Source of the DNA: a virus
Length of the DNA stretch: 64,000 nucleotides
Reading direction: 5' to 3' (one strand)
Virus record (IMG/VR): IMGVR_UViG_3300046642_000423
Span: 1-64,000 of that record
In this document: one piece after another, positions 1-9,535 of the stretch
Layout: the number at the start of each line of letters is the position of its first letter
How positions within the stretch are numbered: position 1 is the first letter of the stretch
Program-made: the position numbers and the translations under genes
The notes under the pieces: generated by a model
The model's input: the letters and a program-made list of their open reading frames with translations, nothing else
Told to the model about the DNA's origin: nothing
The model's database searches: none

Positions 1-2
1 TC

Positions 3-98
3 GATAATTGGTTTAGTATACGCGAGCCAATGCTAGGAACGACCGGTTTCAGCTACTACAACACGCTTGCTGGAGTCGCAGGACCTTATGGCGGATAA
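3..98 (+). CDS. C-terminal end of an upstream gene (partial)
   Basis: The third frame is open from the window edge and closes at TAA 96-98, giving about 31 residues that end in LAGVAGPYGG. The composition (Ser/Gly/Tyr rich, with FSYYNTLAG) looks like the tail of a virion protein, but no family is recognisable from so little. It overlaps the next start (ATG at 88) by 11 bases, the stop-start packing seen throughout this strand, which supports it being a real reading frame. Confidence 0.5.
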   Translation, partial: DNWFSIREPMLGTTGFSYYNTLAGVAGPYGG

Positions 99-1398
99 CG
101 AACTCACTTTCCAACGCATGGAATTTGCCATGCCCGACGTACCGATCGCACTCGTCCCGCGTCCATACGAAACCGCCTACGGCACGCAGAAGATGATGTC
201 CACCGCCGAGGCGCTGCGCATCGTCGATGAGTTCTCTCTTGCTCCCTCTGATGATTGGCTGGACATTTCCAACTACGCTTCTGCTCTCTACGTCTGCCAG
301 CGCGATCACGAAGCTCTCATCGCAGCCGAGCGTGTTGTATCGCTCGAGCGGAACTCCTCCACTCTGCTCAATCTAGCCATCATTCTCGAGACATTCAGCC
401 GATTCGATGATGCTTTCGTCATCATTAAGGAAGCCTTCGACATGGACCCATGCAACGAATTGGTTGGCAGCACCTATTCCGACGCGCTGATTCGCATGGG
501 ACGATGGGAAGATGGTTGGCCGTTGCATGAGCACTATCACGCCGACTGGGGATGGCTGACGCAGATCATTAAACTGTGGGAAGGACCGCATCAGCCACTC
601 GCAGGCAAGAGCATTCTCGTGCTCGATGGCGGTGGCTTCGGTGACAACCTCATTTTCTTGCGCTGGATGGAGCGCTTGAAGCGGGAGGGCGCGCGCGTCT
701 CATACGTGTGCCCACACCTGCTTGCACCTTTACTTCGTAACAATCCTTATATCGATGAAATCATTCCCAATCATAACTATCAATGGGCGGTCAATCCATC
801 TGACTTTGATTACTTCGTCCCCTTACTTGGTTTAGCGCATCGCTTTGGCGCAACTGCTCCGATGCATCTCTGGCATGGACCGTACGTGTTCGCCGACGCC
901 AACAAATCTCATCTGCGTAGCATGTGCATTGATCGTTCGTCCGGTGTTCCGTTGGTCGGCATCTGCACAAAAGCAGGTGAGGGCGCCTATCCGCGCAAGT
1001 ACAAAACACTCTCGAAGTCCCAAGCACGCCAACTTCTGCAAGCGTCCACGCCTGCCGGTATTCAGTGGGTATCGTTGCAATACGATGAGCCCTTGCCCAC
1101 CGAGGATAAGGTCATCGTGTTAGAACCAGCTATCAAGGATTGGTCAGATACTGCTGCAATCATCGATAATCTCGATCTCGTTATCACCGTAGATACAGGT
1201 GTCGCGCATCTGGCAGGGGCGATGGGCAAGCCTACCTGGCTGATGCTCCCCGGCCGCTCCTCGTGGCCATTTCTACTTAAGCGAATGGACTCACCGTTCT
1301 ATCCCACGATGCGACTGTTCCGCAACGAGTCACTCGGCCTTGAGCACACGGTGAATTCTGTGGTCGCTGCGCTCGAACATTACAAGGTTCACAAATGA
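88..1398 (+). CDS. TPR-containing GT9-like glycosyltransferase
   Basis: 436 residues. The first ~140 residues are helical and TPR-like (paired helices around 65-140). A heptosyltransferase-type (GT9, GT-B) fold follows: a Gly-rich first strand motif VLDGGGFGDN near residues 180-187, and the nucleotide-sugar site VDTGVAHLAGAMGKP near 367-381. This arrangement is known from TPR-glycosyltransferase proteins of environmental bacteria and phages. The acceptor is unknown; the cell surface or the phage's own fibres are both possible. ATG 88 is preferred over TTG 67 because AGGA lies just upstream. It overlaps the next gene by ATGA, as the first member of a four-gene sugar/methyl transfer cassette. 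Confidence 0.8.
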   Translation: MADNELTFQRMEFAMPDVPIALVPRPYETAYGTQKMMSTAEALRIVDEFSLAPSDDWLDISNYASALYVCQRDHEALIAAERVVSLERNSSTLLNLAIILETFSRFDDAFVIIKEAFDMDPCNELVGSTYSDALIRMGRWEDGWPLHEHYHADWGWLTQIIKLWEGPHQPLAGKSILVLDGGGFGDNLIFLRWMERLKREGARVSYVCPHLLAPLLRNNPYIDEIIPNHNYQWAVNPSDFDYFVPLLGLAHRFGATAPMHLWHGPYVFADANKSHLRSMCIDRSSGVPLVGICTKAGEGAYPRKYKTLSKSQARQLLQASTPAGIQWVSLQYDEPLPTEDKVIVLEPAIKDWSDTAAIIDNLDLVITVDTGVAHLAGAMGKPTWLMLPGRSSWPFLLKRMDSPFYPTMRLFRNESLGLEHTVNSVVAALEHYKVHK

Positions 1399-2006
1399 GC
1401 ACAGCCATCACCTTCCCTGATATCTCCGAGTGGTACACGCCCGAGCGGATTGCCGCCGAGGAACCATCATGGCGAGCAGGTGGAGAGCGGAACGCTTATA
1501 AAATCTCAGCACTCCAAGGACAGTTTCCTATCCAGACCATCGTCGAGTGCGGCTGCGGTACAGGGTGGGTGCCGTACTTTCTCAGTCCCACCCATCCATA
1601 CATTGGACTCGATAAGAACGCTCACATGCTTGGCTACGCACGCGTGCGAAATCCTTCTCTTTCCTTTATCCAAGGAGATATTCATAACGCCGCACATCTG
1701 AGCGTATCCGCTGACCTCGTGTGCAGCTTCTCCGTGCTCAAGCATTTCAGTCTAACTGACTGGCCGGTCTGCCTGCGCAACATCCTCTCAGTAGGACGAT
1801 ATGCCCTGTTCACTCAGCACATTCTTCCCAATGATCGCGAGCCGATGGACATAGGTACTGAATGGCACGAAAGCTGGCCAACTCGCAGCATGGTCGAACA
1901 AGTAATAGCAGACGCAGGCCATGAAATCATCGCCGAGGACGCCTCCCATATGAACGAAGCAGTCGGCGCACCAGAAGTCTATCTAACCACAAGGAGAAAA
2001 TCGTGA
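1395..2006 (+). CDS. class I SAM-dependent methyltransferase
   Basis: 203 residues. Motif I ECGCGTG at residues 51-57, an acidic ribose-binding residue in YIGLDKNAHM near 70-79, then QGDIHN for the adenine pocket. This is the Rossmann methyltransferase pattern. Substrate cannot be read from the sequence. Stop-start overlap (ATGA) with the glycosyltransferase upstream and GTGA with the methyltransferase downstream make co-translation likely, so a role in decorating the same glycan is a reasonable inference. Confidence 0.8.
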   Translation: MSTAITFPDISEWYTPERIAAEEPSWRAGGERNAYKISALQGQFPIQTIVECGCGTGWVPYFLSPTHPYIGLDKNAHMLGYARVRNPSLSFIQGDIHNAAHLSVSADLVCSFSVLKHFSLTDWPVCLRNILSVGRYALFTQHILPNDREPMDIGTEWHESWPTRSMVEQVIADAGHEIIAEDASHMNEAVGAPEVYLTTRRKS

Positions 2007-2695
2007 GCGAGACTGCAACCATCCTTGCAGAGTTCGGTTTGATCCCAGCTGGTACCGAAGATACCATTTTCGGTTCAAAGCTGGTTCGTGCAGCGCGTCA
2101 AATTCGTGATCTCTATCCAACTTTGGACTATGACCACCGTCCCGACTCACCGGAATGGGACCTCAAGTTCCCTTACTTGATGACCGAACAGTTCCGCCGG
2201 GGCTATGCGTGCTTCAAGTTTGCTGTCTCGCATGTTATTCAACCACGAACGATCTGTGAAATAGGCGTCGGCGCCGGTACGGCAGCTCGTGCGTTCCTTG
2301 CAGCTTCTCCTGGCGCGCATTACATCGGCATCGATGATGGTTCAAAGGATCGTGGAGACGATGTTCATCTAATCGATTACACGCGCGATCTGATGGAGAA
2401 GAATGGTCAGTCGCATGAGTTCATCTTGCAAGACAGCATGACCTTGCAGTCGGTACCGTGCGTGGATCTGTTCCATGTGGATGGCAATCACTCCTTCAAC
2501 AACGCATTCAACGATACGCGCCTAGCCTGCGAGTCCGGTTCTGAATGGATTCTCATTGACGACTCGCGCGATATGGTCGTGGCAGCCGCTGCGATGATGG
2601 CTGCCTATTCCGTCCGAGGTTCGGTGATGCACCACTGGGCGACCTTTGAGGACACTTGGACCGGATCCATTCTCCTCCATCGGGCGGATCTATGA
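2003..2695 (+). CDS. class I methyltransferase, Methyltransf_24-like
   Basis: 230 residues, GTG start after a good AAGGAG. Motif I CEIGVGAGT at residues 85-93, acidic GIDDGS at 109-114, and VDLFHVDGNHS at 154-164. The last pattern (D-x-hydrophobic-D-G-x-H-S) is typical of the Methyltransf_24/cephalosporin-hydroxylase-like family that commonly sits in polysaccharide clusters. A similar protein is encoded at 54462-55019. Coupled to its neighbours by 4-base overlaps on both sides. Confidence 0.75.
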   Translation: MSETATILAEFGLIPAGTEDTIFGSKLVRAARQIRDLYPTLDYDHRPDSPEWDLKFPYLMTEQFRRGYACFKFAVSHVIQPRTICEIGVGAGTAARAFLAASPGAHYIGIDDGSKDRGDDVHLIDYTRDLMEKNGQSHEFILQDSMTLQSVPCVDLFHVDGNHSFNNAFNDTRLACESGSEWILIDDSRDMVVAAAAMMAAYSVRGSVMHHWATFEDTWTGSILLHRADL

Positions 2696-3639
2696 AGTTC
2701 ATACTTCCCACCGGGATAGGCGACTCTGTATGGGCTCTGCACAAGATAAAAAGCGTGCGCGACCAGCATGATCCATCCGGTCCCATTGATATCTACCTTG
2801 CCGGGACCGACAGTGAAATAGAAACACGCGCGCTGGACTTCCTGCGGCGATTTGACTTTGTCAACTCTGTAGAGATGCGCGATTGGGGATTGCTTGGTGA
2901 TCCCGTGACCACTCCAGACGGTTACTTTAATTACGTCGAGGACGGTATGTATGAGTTCAAGGGAGAGCAGGTCTGTGCGCTAATCCCCAACGCTGCCCTT
3001 GAGCGTGGAATCCGCCTTGAGGATTGGCTGCCGAATCATCAGATCGACTGGGATATCTTCAAACACTTCGATATCACTTACAAGGAACGCGCAGCAGCCG
3101 AGCGAATCGCTTCCGCTGGCCCTTACGCCGTGTTCTATCCAGGTCCGCTACAAGGAAACACAGTCAATGGTCACAATCGCGGGATGATGTGGAAGCCACA
3201 GGAGTGGATTGACCTCGGACGACGCATCCACAATGAATTCGGATTGAATATCGTCGTGGTCGGTGCGCCATACGATTCTTCTTACTATGATCTGTTCATT
3301 AGCACCGCTCTCAATGGCGACGGTTCCTACTGGAACAATCAAATCGGCCATACGAAACTCGGTGAACTGTTCTCCATTACTAATAACGCTGAATTTGTCA
3401 TCTCCTACCAAGCCGGCGTGGGCATCGTATCTACCTACCTGAACACTCCGACGGCAATATTCTGGCGCCCGCGCGGCAATTCCATTTCGCCTGACCGATA
3501 TATCTCATTCGAGGAGTCGATGGCATCGGCATGGGTGCCTCCCAGCATTCTATTTCAGGAAACTCATCTTCCACTAATCTACGGCAGACATAAAGTGGAC
3601 GATATAATGAGCGAAATTACTCAGCGAGGGTGGGCTTGA
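2692..3639 (+). CDS. glycosyltransferase, GT9-like
   Basis: 315 residues from ATG 2692, which overlaps the preceding TGA. N-terminus MKFILPTGIGDSVWALHK matches the first strand/loop of heptosyltransferase-like GT-B enzymes (G-x-G-D). The C-terminal half has FVISYQAGVGIVSTYL and a nearby Pro-Thr-Ala segment, equivalent to the DTG-H-A sugar-nucleotide loop, with YQAG in place of the usual DTG. Catalysis may therefore differ from LPS heptosyltransferases. Last gene of the cassette; the signal-peptide fibre gene begins at the next base. Confidence 0.65.
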   Translation: MKFILPTGIGDSVWALHKIKSVRDQHDPSGPIDIYLAGTDSEIETRALDFLRRFDFVNSVEMRDWGLLGDPVTTPDGYFNYVEDGMYEFKGEQVCALIPNAALERGIRLEDWLPNHQIDWDIFKHFDITYKERAAAERIASAGPYAVFYPGPLQGNTVNGHNRGMMWKPQEWIDLGRRIHNEFGLNIVVVGAPYDSSYYDLFISTALNGDGSYWNNQIGHTKLGELFSITNNAEFVISYQAGVGIVSTYLNTPTAIFWRPRGNSISPDRYISFEESMASAWVPPSILFQETHLPLIYGRHKVDDIMSEITQRGWA

Positions 3640-6600
3640 ATGCGAAGATTCCTACATCTATTGTGGTTGCTGCCACTGCTGCTATTCTCCGCAGCGCCTG
3701 CGCACGCGACCAACGAAGCCGCGCATGGCTGGTGCGAGGATGGCAATCAACAAGTCATCCTGTCCGGTCTGATGTCCACCACGCTCGCGCAGGAATCGTT
3801 CCCACAATGCACCATCTACGTCTATAACCATGGTGGCGGGCTCGCAACGATCTACTCTGATGAGAACAACACTCCGCTTGCTAATCCATTCACCGCGAAC
3901 ACGAATGGCCAGTGGATCTTCTACGCAAATGATGGGCGATATGACGTCAATATGTCTGGCGGGACTCCGATCGCATTCCCCGGCCCAGTAACGATATCCG
4001 ATATTACTCTGGGAGGATCTGGAGGCGGGTCAGGCGTAGGCCGACGAGTCTGCATTATGCGTGCAGGTTCCGATGATGGATCTGCCCTTACTAACGCTCA
4101 GATTGCACCGCAGACCATTCAATGCGAAATCACAGATGATGCGACAGTGATTGAGGTAGATGTGACCGCTGATGGCGGCACGCCCACAACGATCGCCTCG
4201 CGTATTCGTGGGGGAGCATCCGTTGACCTTGTATCCTCCACGCTTACGACTGGCGCAGTAGGAGCCCTGGCCTGTTCCAACGCAACAGGCAGTTTGGGCA
4301 TTGATGGAACAACCACCTGCGCGATGACTCTCCAGAACACGACCCTCGCAGCAGGTGATTATCTCTACACGCGCACGGCGACCGCAGGTGGGGTTGCCAA
4401 AGTATTCACTGTTTCTGTTGTATTCACGCAGGCCGGCGGTGGTGGAGGTGGTGGAGGCACAGGACTGACCAGTATTGGCCTGACGATGCCATCCTGGCTC
4501 ACCGTTGCGAATTCTCCATTAACCTCGAATGGTACACTCGCCGTGACGCCGACAGCTGGCCAGTCTTCACACCTCGTCATTGGCACCTGCAATGCCGCTA
4601 CGACCTTTGCACCGTGCTTACTTGTAGCGGCTGATCTGCCCAACACAGCCGTATCTCCAGGTTCCTACACGAATGCGAATATTACTGTGGATGCGCAAGG
4701 ACGACTTACCGCTGCATCAAACGGCGCCAGTGGAGGTATAGGCACTCCCGGCATGCCAACTACAAGTGTCCAGTTCAACTGTGCAGGCGCGTTCTGTGGC
4801 GATGCTGCAATGATTTGGGATAACACAGCGAAGTCCTTGAATCTTTCAAATGGTTCTCTCGGTGCATCCGAAGCCACCTTAGATTTATCTGGGAGTGGTG
4901 CAGGGACTTCCTTTCAAGGATTCCCTGCAATTTTAGCGGTGCGTGCTCCAGATGAGAATGGTCCTTGGGGGCAGGTATGGACGAATGAAGTATACAAAGC
5001 GTCTACTGGTGGAGCCGCGGGACAATTTTGGGAATTATTCATAAACGATGCTGGAGATACATTCTTTCAATGGGGTGGTGGCACCGGACCAGGAGTAAGC
5101 GATCAAGGTATTCAATTTTATCATAACGGCGAAGTAGAAACGGGTGGACCGCTTCAGATAGACGACCTTGTAAACGCAGCAAACGGTGCTTTTGGCATAG
5201 CGTTAGATCCTAATGGAATTGGAGCATTTACGTTTTCTGAGGCTTTTGATTCAGTGCATGGCGTAACGCCAACTCTGGGCATTCCTTCTTATGCGACTGA
5301 CCCAAACACTGCTGGATGGGGGGCAGGCCAAAAGGGGCGCGAATGGTTTAACTCCACTGGCAACGTCGTAAAATATTGGAACGGGTCATCGGTGCAGACA
5401 CTCGGAACTGGCGCGAGCACGCCTTGCACCTCTACTGCGCTCTCCATCCAATATAACCTCGCTGGAGCCTTCGCCTGCACACCGATGACCTATACGGTCG
5501 GCTCAACCACGCTTGCGACTAATGCAATCACGGTCGATGCGAGCTTAGCGACCTCGGTTAAGCTGCCTTATCTGTGGATCGTCAATTCTTCTGCTCCGTC
5601 TGCTATCTCGGGCAACTCGATCTGCTACGCGACGACAACGAATATCAACTGCTCGATCAACGGTGGTGGATTCAACGCGATCAATATCGGAGTTACTCCA
5701 GTTACTCTCGGTGGGACGGGCTTGGCGACGCTCACTGCGCATGCACTTATCGCTGGAAATGGAACCTCAGCCGTAACGGTACTCGGAACAGGAACCCTTA
5801 ATGACTGTCTGCTGTCTGCTGGTGCTGGCGCTGACCCAGCATTCGGAGCTTGCCCAGGCAGCGGTACGATCACCTCGTTCAGTGCGGGCAATCTCTCACC
5901 ATTATTCACCTCGAGTGTGGCGACCGCGACCACGACTCCAGCGCTTACCTTCGCATTGACCAGCGCGGCAGGCGGTACGGTGTTCGGACGCTCAGCCGGG
6001 ACCACCGGAGCTCCAGCCTACACCTCGACTCCCGTGCTGGGTATCCCGACCAGCGTAATTGGCACACTGGGATTCGCGGGGAACACTTCCGGCACGGCAA
6101 CGATCACTCCGCAGGCAGCTGCTGGGACGCCGAACCTGGTCCTGCCAATCTTGTCCGGCACGTTCGCGGTCAGCGCGACCGCTCCAGTCACATTAAACAC
6201 GACCACCGGCGACATCGGCTGCGCGACCTGCTTCCGCACAGATGCCAATGGGACCTCGGGCGCGTTCGTCTACACTTTCGCAGCCGCTACCTCCATCGTT
6301 CCTATGCGCGTAGCGGCCGGGGCCACCGTGGCAGCGAATGGACAAATGGCTTTCGATACGACCAACAATAATCTCCATTTCTATAACGGCAACGATCGAG
6401 TCGTGGCGGTATTCGACGGCACCGCGCAGGTGAATGGCGGCTGCTTGCAAGCTACTGTGGCCGCTTCCAAGGTGGAAGTGACCAATACCGGCGTGAATTG
6501 CAACGGCGCGGGCAGCGTGGCGTTCAGTGCTCTCACCAGTTCAACCAACACGACTGCAACGATGCACGTCGGCACGGGTGCGACACTTGATACATCCGGT

Positions 6601-7758
6601 TCGGGCGTATTGAATGCCAACGAAATCAGTGCGACCACAATCCCAGCAACCTCTACCGCCGATCAGGTTCTCCAGACGACTGCATCTGCGACTGGCGCAT
6701 GGAAATCTGTTCCTCTTTGCACAGACACTGGCGGACAGCACTTGAACTATGACACCTCCACGCATACCTGGTCCTGCGGAACGTCCGGCACATCTGGTCC
6801 ATCTGCGCTCTCCAGCATCACGGCGATGACCACCAATGCAACCATCAACAATGGTGACAATCCTCTGCGTTGGAATTGGGATGGAACGACCTCTGGGCGG
6901 GTAGGATTCCTTGTCTCTGAGAACATCGCATCGACCTCAGCCGGCACGCCAGTCTTATTTGCCGTCCGAGCCATCGCATCCTCAACCATGAATCCCTTTG
7001 AGGCGTCCTTCAATGGCTTGGGCGTGCGCATGAATACTTCCGGTGTGTTGCAAGCAGTCAGCACAGGCGGCATCGACTGGCCAGCGTTGCTCAACTACCC
7101 TTCTGCTTGTGTCAACCAGTTCATCCGTGCGCTGTCCGACACGCCGACCTGCGCTACGGTTAGTCTGACCGCCGATGTGTCAGGCATTCTCCCGCAAGCA
7201 AACGGTGGAACGAACACTGCGAACGCGCCGATCAAGCGTGCGTACTTCCAATTCGCAGGAAACAACGCGACCACGGTAGGCGCCGGCTGGGATCTCCCAG
7301 TGACCACTCCAATGGTCGCCACCTCCAAGATTGACGGAACGAATGGTACCGTTCAGGGCACGCTCAACGCCGCCGATGGCCAGATCGCCTACGCAACCTG
7401 GATCATCCCAGACGACTTCACCTCATTTAATTCGGCCAAGATTCGCTTTACTACGACCGATACCACGAACGGACACACGATCATCTTCAATATCGCGACA
7501 GCCTGTACCAACCCGAACGCTACTGTTACCGACACGCCGAATTATAACGTCGCCAACGCCTTCACCACCGTGACGATCGCTGGTGGGGCGGTGGCGAACG
7601 CGGCTTATTCGACCACAGCGGGCACAGTGACCGCGACAGGCTGCGCGGCAGGCTATATACTGCACATGAAATTGACGCGCGCGACGGATACTGCAACGGA
7701 TACAGCGGTTGCGCTCACCGGAGGACTCTTGTTGGCCTACAATGGATCATACCAGTGA
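3640..7758 (+). CDS. giant fibre/appendage protein with Sec signal peptide
   Basis: 1372 residues. Residues 1-23 form a textbook Sec signal peptide: MRR, a Leu-rich core and an AHA cleavage site before T24. The rest is Thr/Ser/Gly/Ala rich and beta-structured. It has a poly-Gly linker near residue 267-273, repeated GGTG segments (LGGTGLATLTAHALIAGNGT near 690-710; ANGGTN near 1190) and a SAGNLSPLFTSSVAT-type segment near 750 that is common in environmental phage fibre proteins. Tail fibre or virion appendage is the likely role, but a cytoplasmically assembled fibre would not need a signal peptide, so export is a real alternative. It ends by overlapping the next signal-peptide protein. Confidence 0.7.
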   Translation: MRRFLHLLWLLPLLLFSAAPAHATNEAAHGWCEDGNQQVILSGLMSTTLAQESFPQCTIYVYNHGGGLATIYSDENNTPLANPFTANTNGQWIFYANDGRYDVNMSGGTPIAFPGPVTISDITLGGSGGGSGVGRRVCIMRAGSDDGSALTNAQIAPQTIQCEITDDATVIEVDVTADGGTPTTIASRIRGGASVDLVSSTLTTGAVGALACSNATGSLGIDGTTTCAMTLQNTTLAAGDYLYTRTATAGGVAKVFTVSVVFTQAGGGGGGGGTGLTSIGLTMPSWLTVANSPLTSNGTLAVTPTAGQSSHLVIGTCNAATTFAPCLLVAADLPNTAVSPGSYTNANITVDAQGRLTAASNGASGGIGTPGMPTTSVQFNCAGAFCGDAAMIWDNTAKSLNLSNGSLGASEATLDLSGSGAGTSFQGFPAILAVRAPDENGPWGQVWTNEVYKASTGGAAGQFWELFINDAGDTFFQWGGGTGPGVSDQGIQFYHNGEVETGGPLQIDDLVNAANGAFGIALDPNGIGAFTFSEAFDSVHGVTPTLGIPSYATDPNTAGWGAGQKGREWFNSTGNVVKYWNGSSVQTLGTGASTPCTSTALSIQYNLAGAFACTPMTYTVGSTTLATNAITVDASLATSVKLPYLWIVNSSAPSAISGNSICYATTTNINCSINGGGFNAINIGVTPVTLGGTGLATLTAHALIAGNGTSAVTVLGTGTLNDCLLSAGAGADPAFGACPGSGTITSFSAGNLSPLFTSSVATATTTPALTFALTSAAGGTVFGRSAGTTGAPAYTSTPVLGIPTSVIGTLGFAGNTSGTATITPQAAAGTPNLVLPILSGTFAVSATAPVTLNTTTGDIGCATCFRTDANGTSGAFVYTFAAATSIVPMRVAAGATVAANGQMAFDTTNNNLHFYNGNDRVVAVFDGTAQVNGGCLQATVAASKVEVTNTGVNCNGAGSVAFSALTSSTNTTATMHVGTGATLDTSGSGVLNANEISATTIPATSTADQVLQTTASATGAWKSVPLCTDTGGQHLNYDTSTHTWSCGTSGTSGPSALSSITAMTTNATINNGDNPLRWNWDGTTSGRVGFLVSENIASTSAGTPVLFAVRAIASSTMNPFEASFNGLGVRMNTSGVLQAVSTGGIDWPALLNYPSACVNQFIRALSDTPTCATVSLTADVSGILPQANGGTNTANAPIKRAYFQFAGNNATTVGAGWDLPVTTPMVATSKIDGTNGTVQGTLNAADGQIAYATWIIPDDFTSFNSAKIRFTTTDTTNGHTIIFNIATACTNPNATVTDTPNYNVANAFTTVTIAGGAVANAAYSTTAGTVTATGCAAGYILHMKLTRATDTATDTAVALTGGLLLAYNGSYQ

Positions 7759-9317
7759 AACGGATAATTCTGATTTCACTGTTTCTGTTATGTGCATCGA
7801 GTGCTCATGCGACTACCTACTACTGGGCGCAGACGGCAGCCTCGCAGACCTGTAATGGCGGTACGCATACTACCGTCACAACCTCCACGATTCTCTCGAC
7901 CACGCTGGCTCCAGATGATGTGGTGGTGCAGTGCGGAACGATAACTTTCTCTGCCAATGATTTTGCGTTTGCCTTCGGTCAGAGTGGAACGAGTGGGCAC
8001 GTCATTACACTTATGGGTGAATCTGGCGCGCATTTATTAACATCCCCTGCGTGGAATCCTAACGGTGCAATCAGTCTTGGCGGACGTTCATTTGTTCGCG
8101 TTACAAACATGAATCTCACTGCGACAGCGAATGGCAGCGGATTAGCCAATCAGCTCAACTCGATGGGCATTCAGATGTCGGGAGCAAGTGATTACGAGAT
8201 TGATCACAACTCAATCACGCATCTCTATGATCACACGTCCACGACGGACGTGACTCCTGACGTGCAAGTTGCCGGATGCTTATATGCAAACGGCGTAGGC
8301 AACAATATTCTCATTCACGACAATACTCTCAGCGATGGCCCATGGTGCATCAATCTGCAATTCAGCGCGCCTGCATCTAACTTACAAATCTACAACAACG
8401 ATATTTCTCGTGTGCCTCATGCCATCGTCTTAGGAGGCACAAGCAGCTCTCCAGGTGGAGCGCTATCCAACGTCAAAATTTACGGCAATTATGTGCATGA
8501 CAATGGGAATTGGGGAACGACCACGGGCAGTTATCACATCGCGGGATTCCACTTCTATGGAGTTCCTGGGAATACTTCCATCAGCGGGCTCCAAGTCTAT
8601 AATAATAAGTTTGATGGAACGTGGGGAAATGCGGCCTGCCCAACCGACCCTGGTAGTTGCATCACCGCATTCGTATTTGAGGAAGCAGGAACTTCCGAGG
8701 CAAGCATTTCAGGACAAGCATTCTTTAACAATCTCGGGATATCCGATGCGCCGATCAACAACGGTATCTTCGGCATCTACAGTGGTTCCGGCAGCATCAT
8801 CGTAAACAATACAATGATTTGCTCGACCACCACCACTGGGATATGTTTCGGGACCAACACAAATCTGACTGGATTGGTATTCCGAAACAACGTGATGACC
8901 ACAGCAAATCAGTTGATTCTGTCCGTCGCCACCTATGCATCGCTCTCTCCGAATAAAAATGTGTACGCTAATGGCGGTGGAAACGCCTTCGTCTGCAATG
9001 GGAATTTCTATACGTTCGGACAGTTCACAAACTGGAAGTCCTGTGTAGGTTCGGCTGGAGATGCATTATCGCTTGCTCCGGTCACAGCGACGCTGAGTTC
9101 AGTAGGAGTTCCACAGACTGGCTCCGTAGCTATCGGCCTGGGAGATAATCTGACATCTACCTACTGTGGAACGTATGCAGCGATGTGTTCGGATATCAAT
9201 GGCAGCGCGCGTCCGTCAGGTTCCACTGCATGGGATTCTGGGGCACTTAATTCAGGTGGTGCGCCGCCGCCGACGCCAGCGCCGCCAACAGGATTGCACG
9301 TCATCTCGATTCAATAG
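7755..9317 (+). CDS. right-handed beta-helix protein with Sec signal peptide
   Basis: 520 residues. Signal peptide MKRIILISLFLLCASSAHA with predicted cleavage before T20. Residues ~95-400 hold parallel beta-helix repeats of the pectate-lyase/tailspike type, recognisable from recurring YEIDHNSITH, ILIHDNTLSD, LQIYNNDISR and VKIYGNYVHD strand turns. The C-terminus has a Pro-rich stretch (PPPTPAPP) near 503-510. Beta helices of this kind in phages are usually tailspike depolymerases or fibre modules; catalytic residues cannot be assigned by eye. Overlaps the upstream fibre gene by 4 bases, so the two are probably made together. Confidence 0.75.
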   Translation: MKRIILISLFLLCASSAHATTYYWAQTAASQTCNGGTHTTVTTSTILSTTLAPDDVVVQCGTITFSANDFAFAFGQSGTSGHVITLMGESGAHLLTSPAWNPNGAISLGGRSFVRVTNMNLTATANGSGLANQLNSMGIQMSGASDYEIDHNSITHLYDHTSTTDVTPDVQVAGCLYANGVGNNILIHDNTLSDGPWCINLQFSAPASNLQIYNNDISRVPHAIVLGGTSSSPGGALSNVKIYGNYVHDNGNWGTTTGSYHIAGFHFYGVPGNTSISGLQVYNNKFDGTWGNAACPTDPGSCITAFVFEEAGTSEASISGQAFFNNLGISDAPINNGIFGIYSGSGSIIVNNTMICSTTTTGICFGTNTNLTGLVFRNNVMTTANQLILSVATYASLSPNKNVYANGGGNAFVCNGNFYTFGQFTNWKSCVGSAGDALSLAPVTATLSSVGVPQTGSVAIGLGDNLTSTYCGTYAAMCSDINGSARPSGSTAWDSGALNSGGAPPPTPAPPTGLHVISIQ

Positions 9318-9325
9318 GAGGCATC

Positions 9326-9535
9326 ATGGCATACGAACCAAATCCATTTGGGCCAGTAAGAGATAAGACTTATCCATCGGAGATCGCGGCGGAGCGTCCT
9401 GCACTCGCAACGCGCATTCATTGCGTAGAGGACTTCGAGGAGCGCGATCCGCGCAATTCGATTCGTGGAAATGAAGAAGATGATCGATGCGCGGAGTTCA
9501 ATCGACAACTGCGTAAGGGAGCACCGGATGCCTAA
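9326..9535 (+). CDS. small acidic/basic phage protein, unknown
   Basis: 69 residues. Strong AGGAGG at 9317-9322 before the ATG. Charged, without membrane segments or a recognisable motif. Its last codons are overlapped by the start of the homing endonuclease at 9528. The next small genes (9977, 10140) are likewise short and charged and lie between fibre genes and the adaptor-like protein, so it is probably a minor virion or assembly protein; that is inference from position only. Confidence 0.65.
   Translation: MAYEPNPFGPVRDKTYPSEIAAERPALATRIHCVEDFEERDPRNSIRGNEEDDRCAEFNRQLRKGAPDA

Noticed and set aside
5850-6371. 173-codon overlapping frame inside the giant fibre gene
   Set aside because: Arg/His/Asp-rich shadow of Thr/Ala/Gly codons; no start signal.
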